From Burkholderia territorii (GTDB taxonomy: Bacteria > Pseudomonadota > Gammaproteobacteria > Burkholderiales > Burkholderiaceae), in contig NZ_CADFEJ010000022.1 in the NCBI RefSeq assembly GCF_902833055.1, positions 1 to 64,000 on the forward strand: a stretch of DNA of 64,000 nucleotides, in the 5' to 3' direction. Below are positions 1 through 7,931 of the stretch, piece by piece. The notes under the pieces are model-generated. The model made no database searches. It was not told where the DNA came from and was given only the letters and a program-made list of their open reading frames with translations. The stretch's first letter is position 1. The number at the start of each line of letters is the position of its first letter. A program made the translations under genes and the position numbers.

Positions 1-452
1 TCGGCGCGGGCAGCAACGACGGCGGCCGCTCGAACGTGGTCGCGGTCGGCTCGGCGGAATCGGCGCGGCAGGTCGTGAACGTCGCGGCGGGCACGCAGGG
101 CACCGACGCGGTGAACGTGAACCAGTTAAATGCGAGTGTGGGTAGCGCACTCTCCCAAGCGAACAGTTACACGGACGGGCAGGTCGCGAGTCTGCGCAAC
201 AGCCTCGACAGCTATCGCCGCGACGCGGACGGAGGCACCGCGACGGCGATGGCCGTGGCCGGTCTGCCGCAGCCGTCCGGCCCCGGCAAGAGCATGGTCG
301 CGATCGCTGGAAGCGTGTACCGCGGTCAGTCGGGGCAGGCGCTCGGTATCTCGACCATTTCCGAGAACAACCACTGGATCTACAAGGCGGCCGTGTCGAC
401 CAACACGCGCGGCACGTACGGCGCCGTGGTCGGCGCCGGCTACCAGTGGTAA
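1..452 (+). CDS. Trimeric autotransporter adhesin (YadA-like), C-terminal end only
   Basis: The reading frame is open from the window edge (codons begin at base 3), so this is the 3' part of a larger gene. The visible 150 residues hold the end of the stalk (motif TDAVNVNQLN, the typical neck before the coiled coil), a short coiled coil, and the C-terminal YadA anchor of four beta strands ending in an aromatic residue (GAGYQW), as outer-membrane barrels do. Three such C-termini form one 12-stranded pore that carries the passenger to the cell surface. The anchor is well conserved; passenger length and ligand cannot be judged here. An OmpA-type lipoprotein gene follows 49 bp downstream and is probably co-transcribed. 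Confidence 0.93.
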   Translation, partial: GAGSNDGGRSNVVAVGSAESARQVVNVAAGTQGTDAVNVNQLNASVGSALSQANSYTDGQVASLRNSLDSYRRDADGGTATAMAVAGLPQPSGPGKSMVAIAGSVYRGQSGQALGISTISENNHWIYKAAVSTNTRGTYGAVVGAGYQW

Positions 453-501
453 GCGTGCGGGCGATTCGATGCGAACCATGAAACGGAACAACAAGCGAAC
501 C

Positions 502-1290
502 ATGAAAACTCAAAAGACTGTGCTGCTCGCCGCATGCGTCGCGACGGCGGTCGTCATGACGGGATGTGCGGCGCCCCACACGCCGCCCCGGTTTCCTGAT
601 GCGGCGTCCGCGTCGCCTGCGGGCGGCACGTTCGTGAACGTCGCGAACCTGCGCAATGTCAGTACGGGGCTCAACAAGGATCAGCTTTACGATCTCATCG
701 GGCCCCCGCACTTTCACGAGTGGTTCGTGGGCAACCATGTGTGGAACTACCTGTTCGACTTCCGCCGCGGCGACAAGGTGGTGTCTTGCCAGTATCAGGT
801 GCAGTTCGACAAGAACATGCGAGTGAGCGCGACGTACTGGCGCGATCCGCAGTGCGCGGATTTCGTACAGGACACGGCGCCCGTTGCCGCCGCCGCGCAG
901 CCCACGCCGCTCGAACAGTTCACGATCGAAGGGGAGGCGCTGTTTCCGTTCGCGAAATCGAGCCTCGATTCGATGTTGCCGGATGGTCGCGCGGAGCTTG
1001 ACGCCGCGATTGCGAAAATCCGCGCGGAAGCCCGCATGACGAACATCGATGTGATCGGCCACACCGACCGCATCGGTACGGAAGCAAGCAATCGTGCACT
1101 ATCGCTGGCGCGAGCGGAGACCGTGAAACGCTATCTGGTGGCGCATGGAATCGATGCCGCGCGCATCCGGGCTGACGGTGTCGGATCGTCGCAACCTGTG
1201 TCACGGTGTCCGCCCGGAGAATCGGCCGCCGTCATCGCGTGCCTGCAGAAAGACCGGCGGGTGGCCATCACCGTGTACGGCGAGCGCTGA
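502..1290 (+). CDS. OmpA-family lipoprotein with SmpA/BamE-like N-terminal domain
   Basis: The 262-residue product starts MKTQKTVLLAACV and has a lipoprotein signal with lipobox VMTGC near residue 21, so it should be lipidated and sent to the outer membrane. Residues about 40-120 resemble the SmpA/OmlA (BamE) fold (STGLNKDQLYDLIG). Residues about 140-262 are an OmpA-like peptidoglycan-binding domain, with the motif IGHTDRIGTEASN and a later cysteine pair. In-frame ATGs at 469 and 478 are possible starts, but the one at 502 gives the cleanest signal peptide. It lies 49 bp after the adhesin gene; OmpA-like lipoproteins beside trimeric adhesins are thought to anchor or help assemble them. That partnership is inference. 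Confidence 0.88.
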   Translation: MKTQKTVLLAACVATAVVMTGCAAPHTPPRFPDAASASPAGGTFVNVANLRNVSTGLNKDQLYDLIGPPHFHEWFVGNHVWNYLFDFRRGDKVVSCQYQVQFDKNMRVSATYWRDPQCADFVQDTAPVAAAAQPTPLEQFTIEGEALFPFAKSSLDSMLPDGRAELDAAIAKIRAEARMTNIDVIGHTDRIGTEASNRALSLARAETVKRYLVAHGIDAARIRADGVGSSQPVSRCPPGESAAVIACLQKDRRVAITVYGER

Positions 1291-1389
1291 GTTTGCGTAC
1301 CCCGGAGCGCGGTGTGCCGTCCGTGATACGTTGCGTCGCCGACGGCTCTCCGACGCTTCGGGGCACGAACCATGCGCGCCGTGCCTTTC

Positions 1390-1693
1390 CGTTGCGCGGC
1401 GTGTTTGACCGGACCACAATCGTTGGCCCGCTCCACACGGCCCTTCGCGTAGCTGGCGTCTGCAAAAGAGCGTCGATATGGAGGTCGTACAGCGCTTGGC
1501 CAAACTGCATGATGCGTTAGTCTGCAGTCTCCGAGCGCTTCTTGACGTAAAGAGCGCTGGCCTTGCCGCTCTAGAACGCCCCAGGCTTGCCGCGCCCAGC
1601 CAGATACTTCGACAGCGACTCAAAATCGCTGAACGTCGTTTTGTTCGCCGTGAAGTGCAGCATCGTCAGCGTGATCCGCTCCGTCGCAGCCAT
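1390..1693 (-). pseudogene. Decayed ISNCY/IS1202-type transposase fragment
   Basis: Read on the minus strand from 1693, the translation gives a recognisable piece of an integrase-core transposase: MAATERITLTMLHF, then FESLSKYLAGRGKPGAF, then after two stop codons RIMQFGQALYDLHIDALL, then after a frameshift AKGRVERAND. These match, in order, the segments of ISNCY-family transposases around the second and third acidic catalytic residues (GKPVAFYSDKHS, TQFGRAL, AKGRVERAN). Two stops and one frameshift separate the pieces and both gene ends are missing, so the element is dead. No terminal inverted repeats were found. It lies between the adhesin/lipoprotein pair and the biosynthetic locus and may mark an old insertion junction. 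Confidence 0.65.
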
Positions 1694-1788
1694 CGCATCC
1701 GCCGGCTCCGGACAACCGGCGACCGGTCAGCTTACGCGGCCCGATAAGCGGACGTTTCAAGTCCGGTCGGACCGCGGTTTCCTTGCCA

Positions 1789-2685
1789 TTAGCCCGGGCC
1801 GTCGCTGGCGGCCGCGAGAAGCGGCACGACCAGGTCGCTTATCGGCGTCGGAATTCCGTGAGAACGTCCGTAGCGTTGCACGACGCCGTTTCGGGTGTCC
1901 CATTCGAGCGGAAGGTTGCTTTGCCGATCAGCCAGAATGGAGGTACCTAAATCGGGCGGAAAGCCATGCAATCCATCGATGATTTCCTGCGGAACTTCAT
2001 CGCCCAGCTTCGCGCCTTCCGCCCGCGCGACCTCGAGACATTCCCGCAGGTACGCGAGCGACAGTTCGGTGATGTCGCTTCGCGAGTACATGCCGGCGCG
2101 ACGGCCGGTCAGCACCATGAGCCCCGCCACCGCGTTCTGCAAGAGCTTTCTCCAGGCGAGCGAGATGAAATCCTCCGCAACCTCGGGCGAGCAGCGCGTG
2201 CCATGCAAGGCGGAGACCACCACGTTGCTCGCCGGCGTGTCGGGCAGGGTGAGCCGAGGCTTGCCTCGCAGCCACACCGATGCATCTGCTTCGCGTTGCG
2301 CCGGAAACCAGACGACCGATGGCACGACCGTGGCACCGGCCACAAACTGTGCGAACGAAGCCTTTTGTTCGACGCCGTTTTGCAGCACGCACACGACGGT
2401 ATGCGCGTCGCATAGCGCGGCGATCCAGGGTGCCGCGCTCGGCGTCTGCGTCGACTTCACCGCGACGAACACGAGATCGACCTTTTCCTTGACCGCTTGC
2501 GGATCGGTCAGGACCGGCCCGGGCACGACGATTTCGCCGCCGTCGAAGCGCAACTTCAGCTGCGCGTGCGCCGAGCGGCCGCAAATCACCGGCGTGCGGC
2601 CGGCTTCATGAAGGGCTGCGGCGATGGTCGTGCCGATTGCGCCCGGACCGACGAGGGCGATGGACGGGTAGTCAGATTTCGTCAT
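1789..2685 (-). CDS. 2-dehydropantoate 2-reductase family protein (PanE/ApbA-like)
   Basis: The product has 298 residues, usual for the family. The N-terminal Rossmann motif GPGAIG (residues 13-18) should bind NADPH, and VAVKS (about 77) and LQNGVE (Asn103) follow at family spacing. The pair Lys180 and Asn184 in WRKLLQNAVAG matches the catalytic Lys176/Asn180 of E. coli PanE. The expected reaction is NADPH-dependent reduction of ketopantoate or a similar branched 2-oxo acid to the 2-hydroxy acid. The ATG at 2685 was chosen because the family fold starts directly after it; the frame is open further upstream (to 3039) but that part has no homology I recognise. A PanB-like gene 4.4 kb away suggests both serve one specialised pathway rather than coenzyme A synthesis. 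Confidence 0.85.
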   Translation of the reverse strand: MTKSDYPSIALVGPGAIGTTIAAALHEAGRTPVICGRSAHAQLKLRFDGGEIVVPGPVLTDPQAVKEKVDLVFVAVKSTQTPSAAPWIAALCDAHTVVCVLQNGVEQKASFAQFVAGATVVPSVVWFPAQREADASVWLRGKPRLTLPDTPASNVVVSALHGTRCSPEVAEDFISLAWRKLLQNAVAGLMVLTGRRAGMYSRSDITELSLAYLRECLEVARAEGAKLGDEVPQEIIDGLHGFPPDLGTSILADRQSNLPLEWDTRNGVVQRYGRSHGIPTPISDLVVPLLAAASDGPG

Positions 2686-3634
2686 GGCGTTCGTCCTGTG
2701 CGTGTCGTTGCGCATCCTGGCCGGAATCGGCGGCAGCACAATGGTCGGCGACAGCGGAAGATACATTACCGCGATGCTGCACGCAGCGGTAGTCCTTTGA
2801 GTGAGCGGCACCGTCCGGACCATTCGGATGCGCGCGGCGAGCCAGTCGCACGGGAATTCGCCAGCCGCCCCGCCCATGAAAGCGAGCGCAAGGGCCGCCC
2901 CCGTTAGTCGAGCCGATCCAGCGCCCAATCGTCCTTTCGTGCTCAGCTGCCATGGACTGTTCGCATTCGCCAATGACATCGAGGACGGCCGGCTCATCTC
3001 CCCCGAAATCGGCTGCAATCCGTTCGAGCATATCGGCAATCGAAGCCGTTTTCTTTTCGTACATGGTCAAGTTCTGCCGCTAAAGGTATTCAGCAGAATC
3101 GGTTCGCACATACGGCACGCTTTCGACGCGCAATATCGTTGCGCCGAGAGCCGAATTCCCGGGAAAGCCGTCCGCCCCTGATCGATTTGCGAGGCTTGTT
3201 TTTGCCAACGATGTGGTACAGTACCGCACGGTCGTTCGGCTCTCGAAAAGGGGCCATCCGGTCTGAGATTTCGCCCGATGAGATCCTTAGAAAAATACAT
3301 CCTGATTCGAGACATCTCTCTTGCCGCCGCACGTCGTGTGCTGTACTTTTTCGTGCCAGCGATTCAAGCGCCGAGTCCCGTTTTCCCGATGCCGAGGGAA
3401 GTCGTCAATACACGCCAATAGAGCTTTTCATCCGCTGTCCGAGCGCGTTTCCATGCACGCTGCGTGAATGAGTGAATGCGTAAGCCGGCCGCGAAACGAT
3501 TAAGTCTCGTTGTTCGAATTCACCGATTTTGCCGATTCGCATACGGATGAGGTTTGTGCGCCGGTATTTTCAGGATGCACTTGATTGCCCGAGCGACTCT
3601 GCAAAACGAATTGTCTTTCCACACCCGTCAGCCT
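2686..3634. other. Spacer without a convincing gene
   Basis: About 950 bp separate the PanE-like gene (minus) from the MFS gene (plus). A minus-strand frame of 132 codons (2672-3070) starts plausibly (MTMYEKKTASIADMLERIAA) but loses protein-like composition after about 55 residues, and I recognise no family. It could be the 5' end of a decayed gene. A near-perfect palindrome lies at 3213-3229 (listed separately). From 3230 to 3553 I see nothing recognisable. Confidence 0.5.
3213..3229. promoter_or_regulatory. 17-bp palindrome, candidate operator of the MocR regulator
   Basis: TGTGGTACAGTACCGCA is an inverted repeat, TGYGGTAC-N-GTACCRCA, with one mismatch in eight pairs. It lies in the divergent spacer between the PanE-like gene and the MFS gene, the usual position for a GntR/MocR operator. 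Assignment to the MocR protein encoded at 5034 is inference from position only. Confidence 0.4.
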
Positions 3635-4993
3635 ATGTCCACGACGACCGTTTCCGGCCCGAACTCGCACGGTGCCGCCAGCGTAGACCACAGGATGCTC
3701 TCGCTGGCCGCGTTCGGCGGCACGCTCGAGATTTACGATTTCATCGTGTTCGTATTCTTCTCGACGACGCTGGCCAAAGTCTTCTTTCCGCCGGAAATGC
3801 CGGACTGGCTGCGCCTGTTGCAGAGCGTGGCGATATTCGCGACCGGTTATCTCGCGCGTCCGCTCGGCGGTATCGCCATGGCGCATTTCGCCGATCGAAA
3901 CGGCAGAAAGCGCACATTCAGCTTGACCATTTTTCTGATGGCGATTCCCTGCCTGCTGATGGGCATCATGCCGACCTATGCCCAGGTCGGCTTCGTCGCG
4001 CCATTGTTGCTGCTGGTGCTGCGCGTATGCCAAGGCGCGGCCGTCGGCGGCGAAGTACCGAGTTCATGGACCTTCGTCGCGGAGCACACGCCCATGAGCC
4101 GGCGCGGTTACGCGCTGGGTTTTCTTCAGGCGGGCCTGACGGTCGGTTACCTGCTCGGCGCGCTCACCGCGACCTTGCTCGCGCGCGTGTTCACGCCCGA
4201 GCAGATGCTGGCCTACGGCTGGCGCGTGCCTTTCGTGTTGGGCGGAATCTGCGGCGTGGCCGGTGTCTGGGTGCGTCGTCGTCTGAGCGAGACGCCGCGC
4301 TTTCTTGCGTTGCAGGCGCGCGAGCAAAGCGCGGCTCGCTTCCCGCTGCGTGAGGCACTGCGCGGACAGCGCGGCGCGTTGATGCCGGCCATGCTGTTGA
4401 CGGTGCTGCTGACCTCGGCGGTCGTAGTGCTGGTGGTCGTGACGCCCACCGTCATGCAGACGCGATTCAACCATTCGGCGCAGCAGACGTTCATGCTCAG
4501 CAGCATCGGCATTGTGTTTCTGAATGTGGGCTGCGTGCTCGCGGGGCAAGTCGTCGACCGGATCGGCGCGTGGAAGGCGGTAGCGCTCTATAGCGTGCTG
4601 TTGCCGATCGGCACCGCGGCGCTCTACGCGACGCTGATCCGCGGTGAAAATGGTGGCGTCCAGCTTGCGCTCGCTTATGCGGCCGCTGGCCTGCTTTCGG
4701 GAGTCGTGGGCGCGGTGCCTTCGGTGATCGTCTCGCTGTTTTCGACCGATATTCTCGTCTCCGGCATTTCATTTTCGTACAACATCACCTATGCGATCTG
4801 GGCAAGCGTGTCGCCGCTCGCGCTTATCGCGGCGACGCGTTTCACGCCATGGGCTTGCGTGGCATTCAGCCTGCTCGCGGGCCTACTGGGCGTCTTGGCC
4901 ACTGCGCTTTACGGACGCAAGACGTGGTTTGGCGCAATGTGGACAAGCCGCGACGTCATCCGCACACATTCCCGCAGCGGCTCCGTTACCTAG
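3635..4993 (+). CDS. MFS transporter of the metabolite:H+ symporter (MHS/ProP-like) type
   Basis: The product is about 452 residues with 12 predicted hydrophobic segments. The loop between helices 2 and 3 carries ADRNGRK, the conserved MFS motif, and the early GTLEIYDFIVF plus RVCQGAAVGGEVPSSWTFVAE are typical of the MHS subfamily, which moves organic acids and zwitterions with protons. No good ribosome-binding site precedes the ATG at 3635. An ATG at 3575 or TTG at 3554 in the same frame could add 20-27 residues, so the start is uncertain. It is followed 40 bp later by the MocR gene and is probably transcribed with it. A role in precursor uptake or product export for the neighbouring pathway is likely but unproven. 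Confidence 0.82.
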   Translation: MSTTTVSGPNSHGAASVDHRMLSLAAFGGTLEIYDFIVFVFFSTTLAKVFFPPEMPDWLRLLQSVAIFATGYLARPLGGIAMAHFADRNGRKRTFSLTIFLMAIPCLLMGIMPTYAQVGFVAPLLLLVLRVCQGAAVGGEVPSSWTFVAEHTPMSRRGYALGFLQAGLTVGYLLGALTATLLARVFTPEQMLAYGWRVPFVLGGICGVAGVWVRRRLSETPRFLALQAREQSAARFPLREALRGQRGALMPAMLLTVLLTSAVVVLVVVTPTVMQTRFNHSAQQTFMLSSIGIVFLNVGCVLAGQVVDRIGAWKAVALYSVLLPIGTAALYATLIRGENGGVQLALAYAAAGLLSGVVGAVPSVIVSLFSTDILVSGISFSYNITYAIWASVSPLALIAATRFTPWACVAFSLLAGLLGVLATALYGRKTWFGAMWTSRDVIRTHSRSGSVT

Positions 4994-5033
4994 TGGAACG
5001 TGCGTGCGTCGGCACGCAGCAGGATGGCTTGCC

Positions 5034-6500
5034 ATGCCAATCGCCAAAGAAACCAAATTCGCCTATCAGGCGGTCTACCGCTACGTCCTCGATCTGATGG
5101 AAAAGGGCGCGCTGGGAAGCAATCTGAAACTTCCGTCGCTGCGCGAACTGGCGGGGCAGCTCGACGTTTCAGTGCCCACTATCCAGTACGCGTACGGATT
5201 GCTGGAGCGCGAGGGCAAAATCGTTTCGGTGCCGAAATCCGGTTACTTCTGCGTCGCGGCGCCGCAGCCGGAACCCTGGCGCGGCGTCGATCTGCTCGAC
5301 TCGGTGTATGTGAACGCGCGCAAACCGGGCATGCTCGCCTTATCTAGCGATGCGCCACCGCTATTGCTGTCGCTCGATGCGCCCTTGCTCACCGCCGAGC
5401 GCGAGCTCGTGCGGCAGTATCCCCGAGCGGGTCCTCCCTCCTATCAGCCCTTCGGTGAAGAACCGCTGCGACAGGCGCTGTCGGCGCATCTTGGCGCATC
5501 GAACGGCCGTGCATGGTCGATGGACGATTTTTACATTGCGCCGGATCCACGCAGCGCCCTCGATACGACGCTGACGGGGTTGCGGCTGGGTAACTCGGTC
5601 GCGCTGGTGGAATCCCCGTGTTCGTGGGCCGTGCTGCGCCTGTTACGCATGCACGCGATTCGCGTGATCGAAATGCCTCTGGACGGGCATGGCGATATCG
5701 ACGTCTCGTCGATCGCGGCGCTGATCGAGCGTGAGCAAGTTCGCCTCGCGCTCTTCTCCTCTGGCGTCAGCATGCCGGGGGGGCGCAGCGTGTCGCCGGA
5801 CGGCAAGCGCGCGCTGGCGGCGCTGTTCGCACAGCGCGGCATCTGGCTGTTCGAAAACGATCGCTACGGCGGGCTGCATTTCGGCGATACGCCGCCGCGC
5901 TTTCGCGATTTCGCCGATCCTGCGCGGCTGGTGGTGTATTCCGGTTTCGACAAGATCGTCGGCGCCGAGGCGCCATACGGCTACGTACTGGCCCGCGACC
6001 CGACCCACGCCATTGCCGAAGCGTTTCTCGCCCGTTCGTTTCGCGTGCCGCCCATCCGCCAGCGTGCATTGGCACGCCTGTATGCGTCCGATCGCGTCAG
6101 GCAGCACACGCTCGCGTTGCGCCGCTTGTTGCACGAACGCATGACCCAGATGAGCGAGATCGTCCGTCACGCCGGGGACGACGTGTTCGCGTTCACTCCG
6201 CCGGAGGGCGGTGCGACGTTGTGGCTCGAAGCGCGCGACACGCGCACTTGCATGCGCACGGTGTTCGAGACGCTGCTTGCGCAACGCATCGTCATCGCAC
6301 CGGGCGAGGTCTTCAGCCTCGAAGGCCGCTATCGGCATTGCGTGCGCCTGAGTTTCACGCTCGACTGGAGCCGGGACATCGCGGGCGCCGTGTGTGCGCT
6401 CGCGACGGCAGTGCGCGGCCACGCTAGCCGGGCAACATGTCGGACTTCACCGTCAAGCCATGGCGCAGCACGGCCTGCGTCAGTTCGCGCGAGCCGCTGA
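5034..6500 (+). CDS. MocR-type transcriptional regulator (GntR HTH + aminotransferase-like domain)
   Basis: The 488-residue protein begins with a GntR winged helix (LPSLRELAGQLDVSVPTIQ, about residues 34-55). The long C-terminal domain has the fold-type I aminotransferase layout used by MocR regulators for PLP binding: ENDRYGGL stands where EDDYxxEF is usual, and YSGFDKIVGAEAPYGY supplies the lysine expected to hold PLP. ATG 5034 follows an AGGA ribosome-binding sequence. Family members sense PLP or amine/amino-acid ligands and often control adjacent genes. Here it is the only regulator in the biosynthetic locus and is the natural candidate to control it. Its last 77 bp overlap, tail to tail, the end of the flavin reductase gene, so the two transcripts would be mutually antisense there. 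Confidence 0.88.
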   Translation: MPIAKETKFAYQAVYRYVLDLMEKGALGSNLKLPSLRELAGQLDVSVPTIQYAYGLLEREGKIVSVPKSGYFCVAAPQPEPWRGVDLLDSVYVNARKPGMLALSSDAPPLLLSLDAPLLTAERELVRQYPRAGPPSYQPFGEEPLRQALSAHLGASNGRAWSMDDFYIAPDPRSALDTTLTGLRLGNSVALVESPCSWAVLRLLRMHAIRVIEMPLDGHGDIDVSSIAALIEREQVRLALFSSGVSMPGGRSVSPDGKRALAALFAQRGIWLFENDRYGGLHFGDTPPRFRDFADPARLVVYSGFDKIVGAEAPYGYVLARDPTHAIAEAFLARSFRVPPIRQRALARLYASDRVRQHTLALRRLLHERMTQMSEIVRHAGDDVFAFTPPEGGATLWLEARDTRTCMRTVFETLLAQRIVIAPGEVFSLEGRYRHCVRLSFTLDWSRDIAGAVCALATAVRGHASRATCRTSPSSHGAARPASVRASR

Positions 6501-7092
6501 CCACGACCGTGCCGGTCGGCGTATCGCGCTGGAACTGACGAAGCACCTCCGACAACGCCGCGCTGCGCGCTTCGGGCGGGGCGTCGGGGCGGATCGATCG
6601 ATAGCGGAAATCCAGGCGCTCTGTGTAACGGCGTAACGCGTCTGCGTTGGCGTGCTCGTAGTCCGCGTCGGCGGACCAAAGCAATGCCGCGGTTGACGCG
6701 TGAGCGTCGATACATAGCTGGTCGAGCAGGCTTTTCGCTTGCGCGAAACCGGAGTGGCCCGCGACGAACAGCACCGGCCCGCGCGTGCCGCTCAGCGTGC
6801 ATGCGCCGAAGGGCATCTCCACGGCAATCGGCAGCCCATCGCGATGACGCTGCGCGAGCAGGGGGGCAGTCATGCTGCCGGCCTGGGCTTCGATATGCAA
6901 CTCGATGGTGTCGCTGCCTGGCGCCGAGGCGATCGAAAAGCACGCGGCCCGCCCGTCCTCGCCGCGCACTTTCAGATATTGCCCGGCTGCAAACGCAGGC
7001 CATGCCGCGCCGACGGGTTGCAAGCGCGCGCGCCGAATGTGCGGGCCCAGCGCCTCCCACGCGCGGACGATGAACTCATACCTGGCGTGCAT
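6424..7092 (-). CDS. NAD(P)H:flavin oxidoreductase (Fre/LuxG-like, ferredoxin-reductase fold)
   Basis: The 222-residue protein has the two parts of a small ferredoxin-reductase-type flavin reductase. An N-terminal beta barrel carries the flavin signature FSIASAP (the usual RxYSIAS, with the Arg replaced), and the nucleotide domain carries [20 protein letters not shown]-terminal [13 protein letters not shown] is consistent with the NAD(P)H site. There is no iron-sulphur domain. It is the last gene of the minus-strand operon and overlaps the panB-like gene by 17 bp. The obvious job is to supply reduced FMN to the luciferase-like monooxygenase encoded at 14953-16068, in the manner of SsuE/SsuD. 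That pairing is inference from the operon. Confidence 0.82.
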   Translation of the reverse strand: MHARYEFIVRAWEALGPHIRRARLQPVGAAWPAFAAGQYLKVRGEDGRAACFSIASAPGSDTIELHIEAQAGSMTAPLLAQRHRDGLPIAVEMPFGACTLSGTRGPVLFVAGHSGFAQAKSLLDQLCIDAHASTAALLWSADADYEHANADALRRYTERLDFRYRSIRPDAPPEARSAALSEVLRQFQRDTPTGTVVVSGSRELTQAVLRHGLTVKSDMLPG

Positions 7093-7924
7093 GGGCCGAG
7101 TCCACTCCGAAGCAATGCTTCAGTTCGGGGAAAGCGCCGCCGCGCACGTCGGCAGCGAAGGCGGCGGCGGCTTGGCTGATCAGCGCTGCAGCATCGGCAT
7201 ACTGCTTTGCGAAGCGTGGCGGATGGTCGCCGCTCAAGCGCAGGATATCTTCGGTGACGAGCACCTGGCCGTCGCACGATGGCGACGCGCCAATGCCGAT
7301 TGTCGGCACCGGTTCGCGTTCCGTGATGGCACGCGCGAGCGGTTCGGCCAGCCCTTCGAGCAGGAGACTGAAGGCGCCCGCTTCGACGTGCGCGCGCGCA
7401 TCCGCGCCGATGCGTTCGGCGGCAGCAGGCGACATGCCCTGGGCCTTGAAGCCGCCCATGGTGTGCACATACTGCGGCATCAGCCCTACGTGCGCCATCA
7501 CGGGAATGCCGCGCTCGACGAGAAAGCGTACGGTCGGCGCGAGGGCGCTACCCCCTTCGAGCTTGACCGCATCGGCCCCCGATTGCGCGATCAACTGGGC
7601 GCAGTGCCGGTACGCCAGTTCCGGCGATTCCTGGTAGGTGCCGAACGGCATGTCCACGACGATACAGGCGTGGCGGGTCGAATCGACCACGGCGCGCGCG
7701 TGCGCGATCATCTGCTGCAAGGTGAGGTCGAGTGTGGTGGGCCGTCCGTACGCGACCATTGCGGTCGAATCGCCGACGATGATCAGGTCGACGTGTTCGT
7801 CGATCAATTCGGCGATCGGTTTGGAGTAAGCCGTAAGCGAGACGATTTTTCGCTCGTTCTTGCAGGCCGCGATGGCGGGGACTGTGATGCGCTGGCGGAT
7901 TTGATGAGTGCTCATTGGCGACAT
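7076..7924 (-). CDS. panB: 3-methyl-2-oxobutanoate hydroxymethyltransferase family protein (PanB-like)
   Basis: The product of 282 residues is slightly longer than E. coli PanB. Motifs and active-site residues are all present in order: VGDS (Asp52, metal ligand), VVDMPFG (second Asp ligand), VKLEGG (Lys, Glu), [15 protein letters not shown] (catalytic Glu) and [15 protein letters not shown]. The family transfers a hydroxymethyl group from methylene-tetrahydrofolate to alpha-ketoisovalerate. It starts 7 bp after the ATP-grasp gene and overlaps the flavin reductase gene. Position inside a glutamate-mutase operon suggests it hydroxymethylates a pathway-specific 2-oxo acid, or makes ketopantoate as a building block. 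The start could also be ATG 7915. Confidence 0.9.
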   Translation of the reverse strand: MSPMSTHQIRQRITVPAIAACKNERKIVSLTAYSKPIAELIDEHVDLIIVGDSTAMVAYGRPTTLDLTLQQMIAHARAVVDSTRHACIVVDMPFGTYQESPELAYRHCAQLIAQSGADAVKLEGGSALAPTVRFLVERGIPVMAHVGLMPQYVHTMGGFKAQGMSPAAAERIGADARAHVEAGAFSLLLEGLAEPLARAITEREPVPTIGIGASPSCDGQVLVTEDILRLSGDHPPRFAKQYADAAALISQAAAAFAADVRGGAFPELKHCFGVDSAHARQV

Positions 7925-7931
7925 TCAAAGG

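Noticed and set aside
130-501. Upstream extension of the OmpA lipoprotein frame
   Set aside because: It overlaps the adhesin anchor in another frame and would bury the lipoprotein signal peptide inside the protein.
3196-3222. TTGTTT / TACAGT as a promoter for the MFS gene
   Set aside because: Spacer of 15 bp and a 400-bp distance to the start codon make it weak; only the palindrome is reported.
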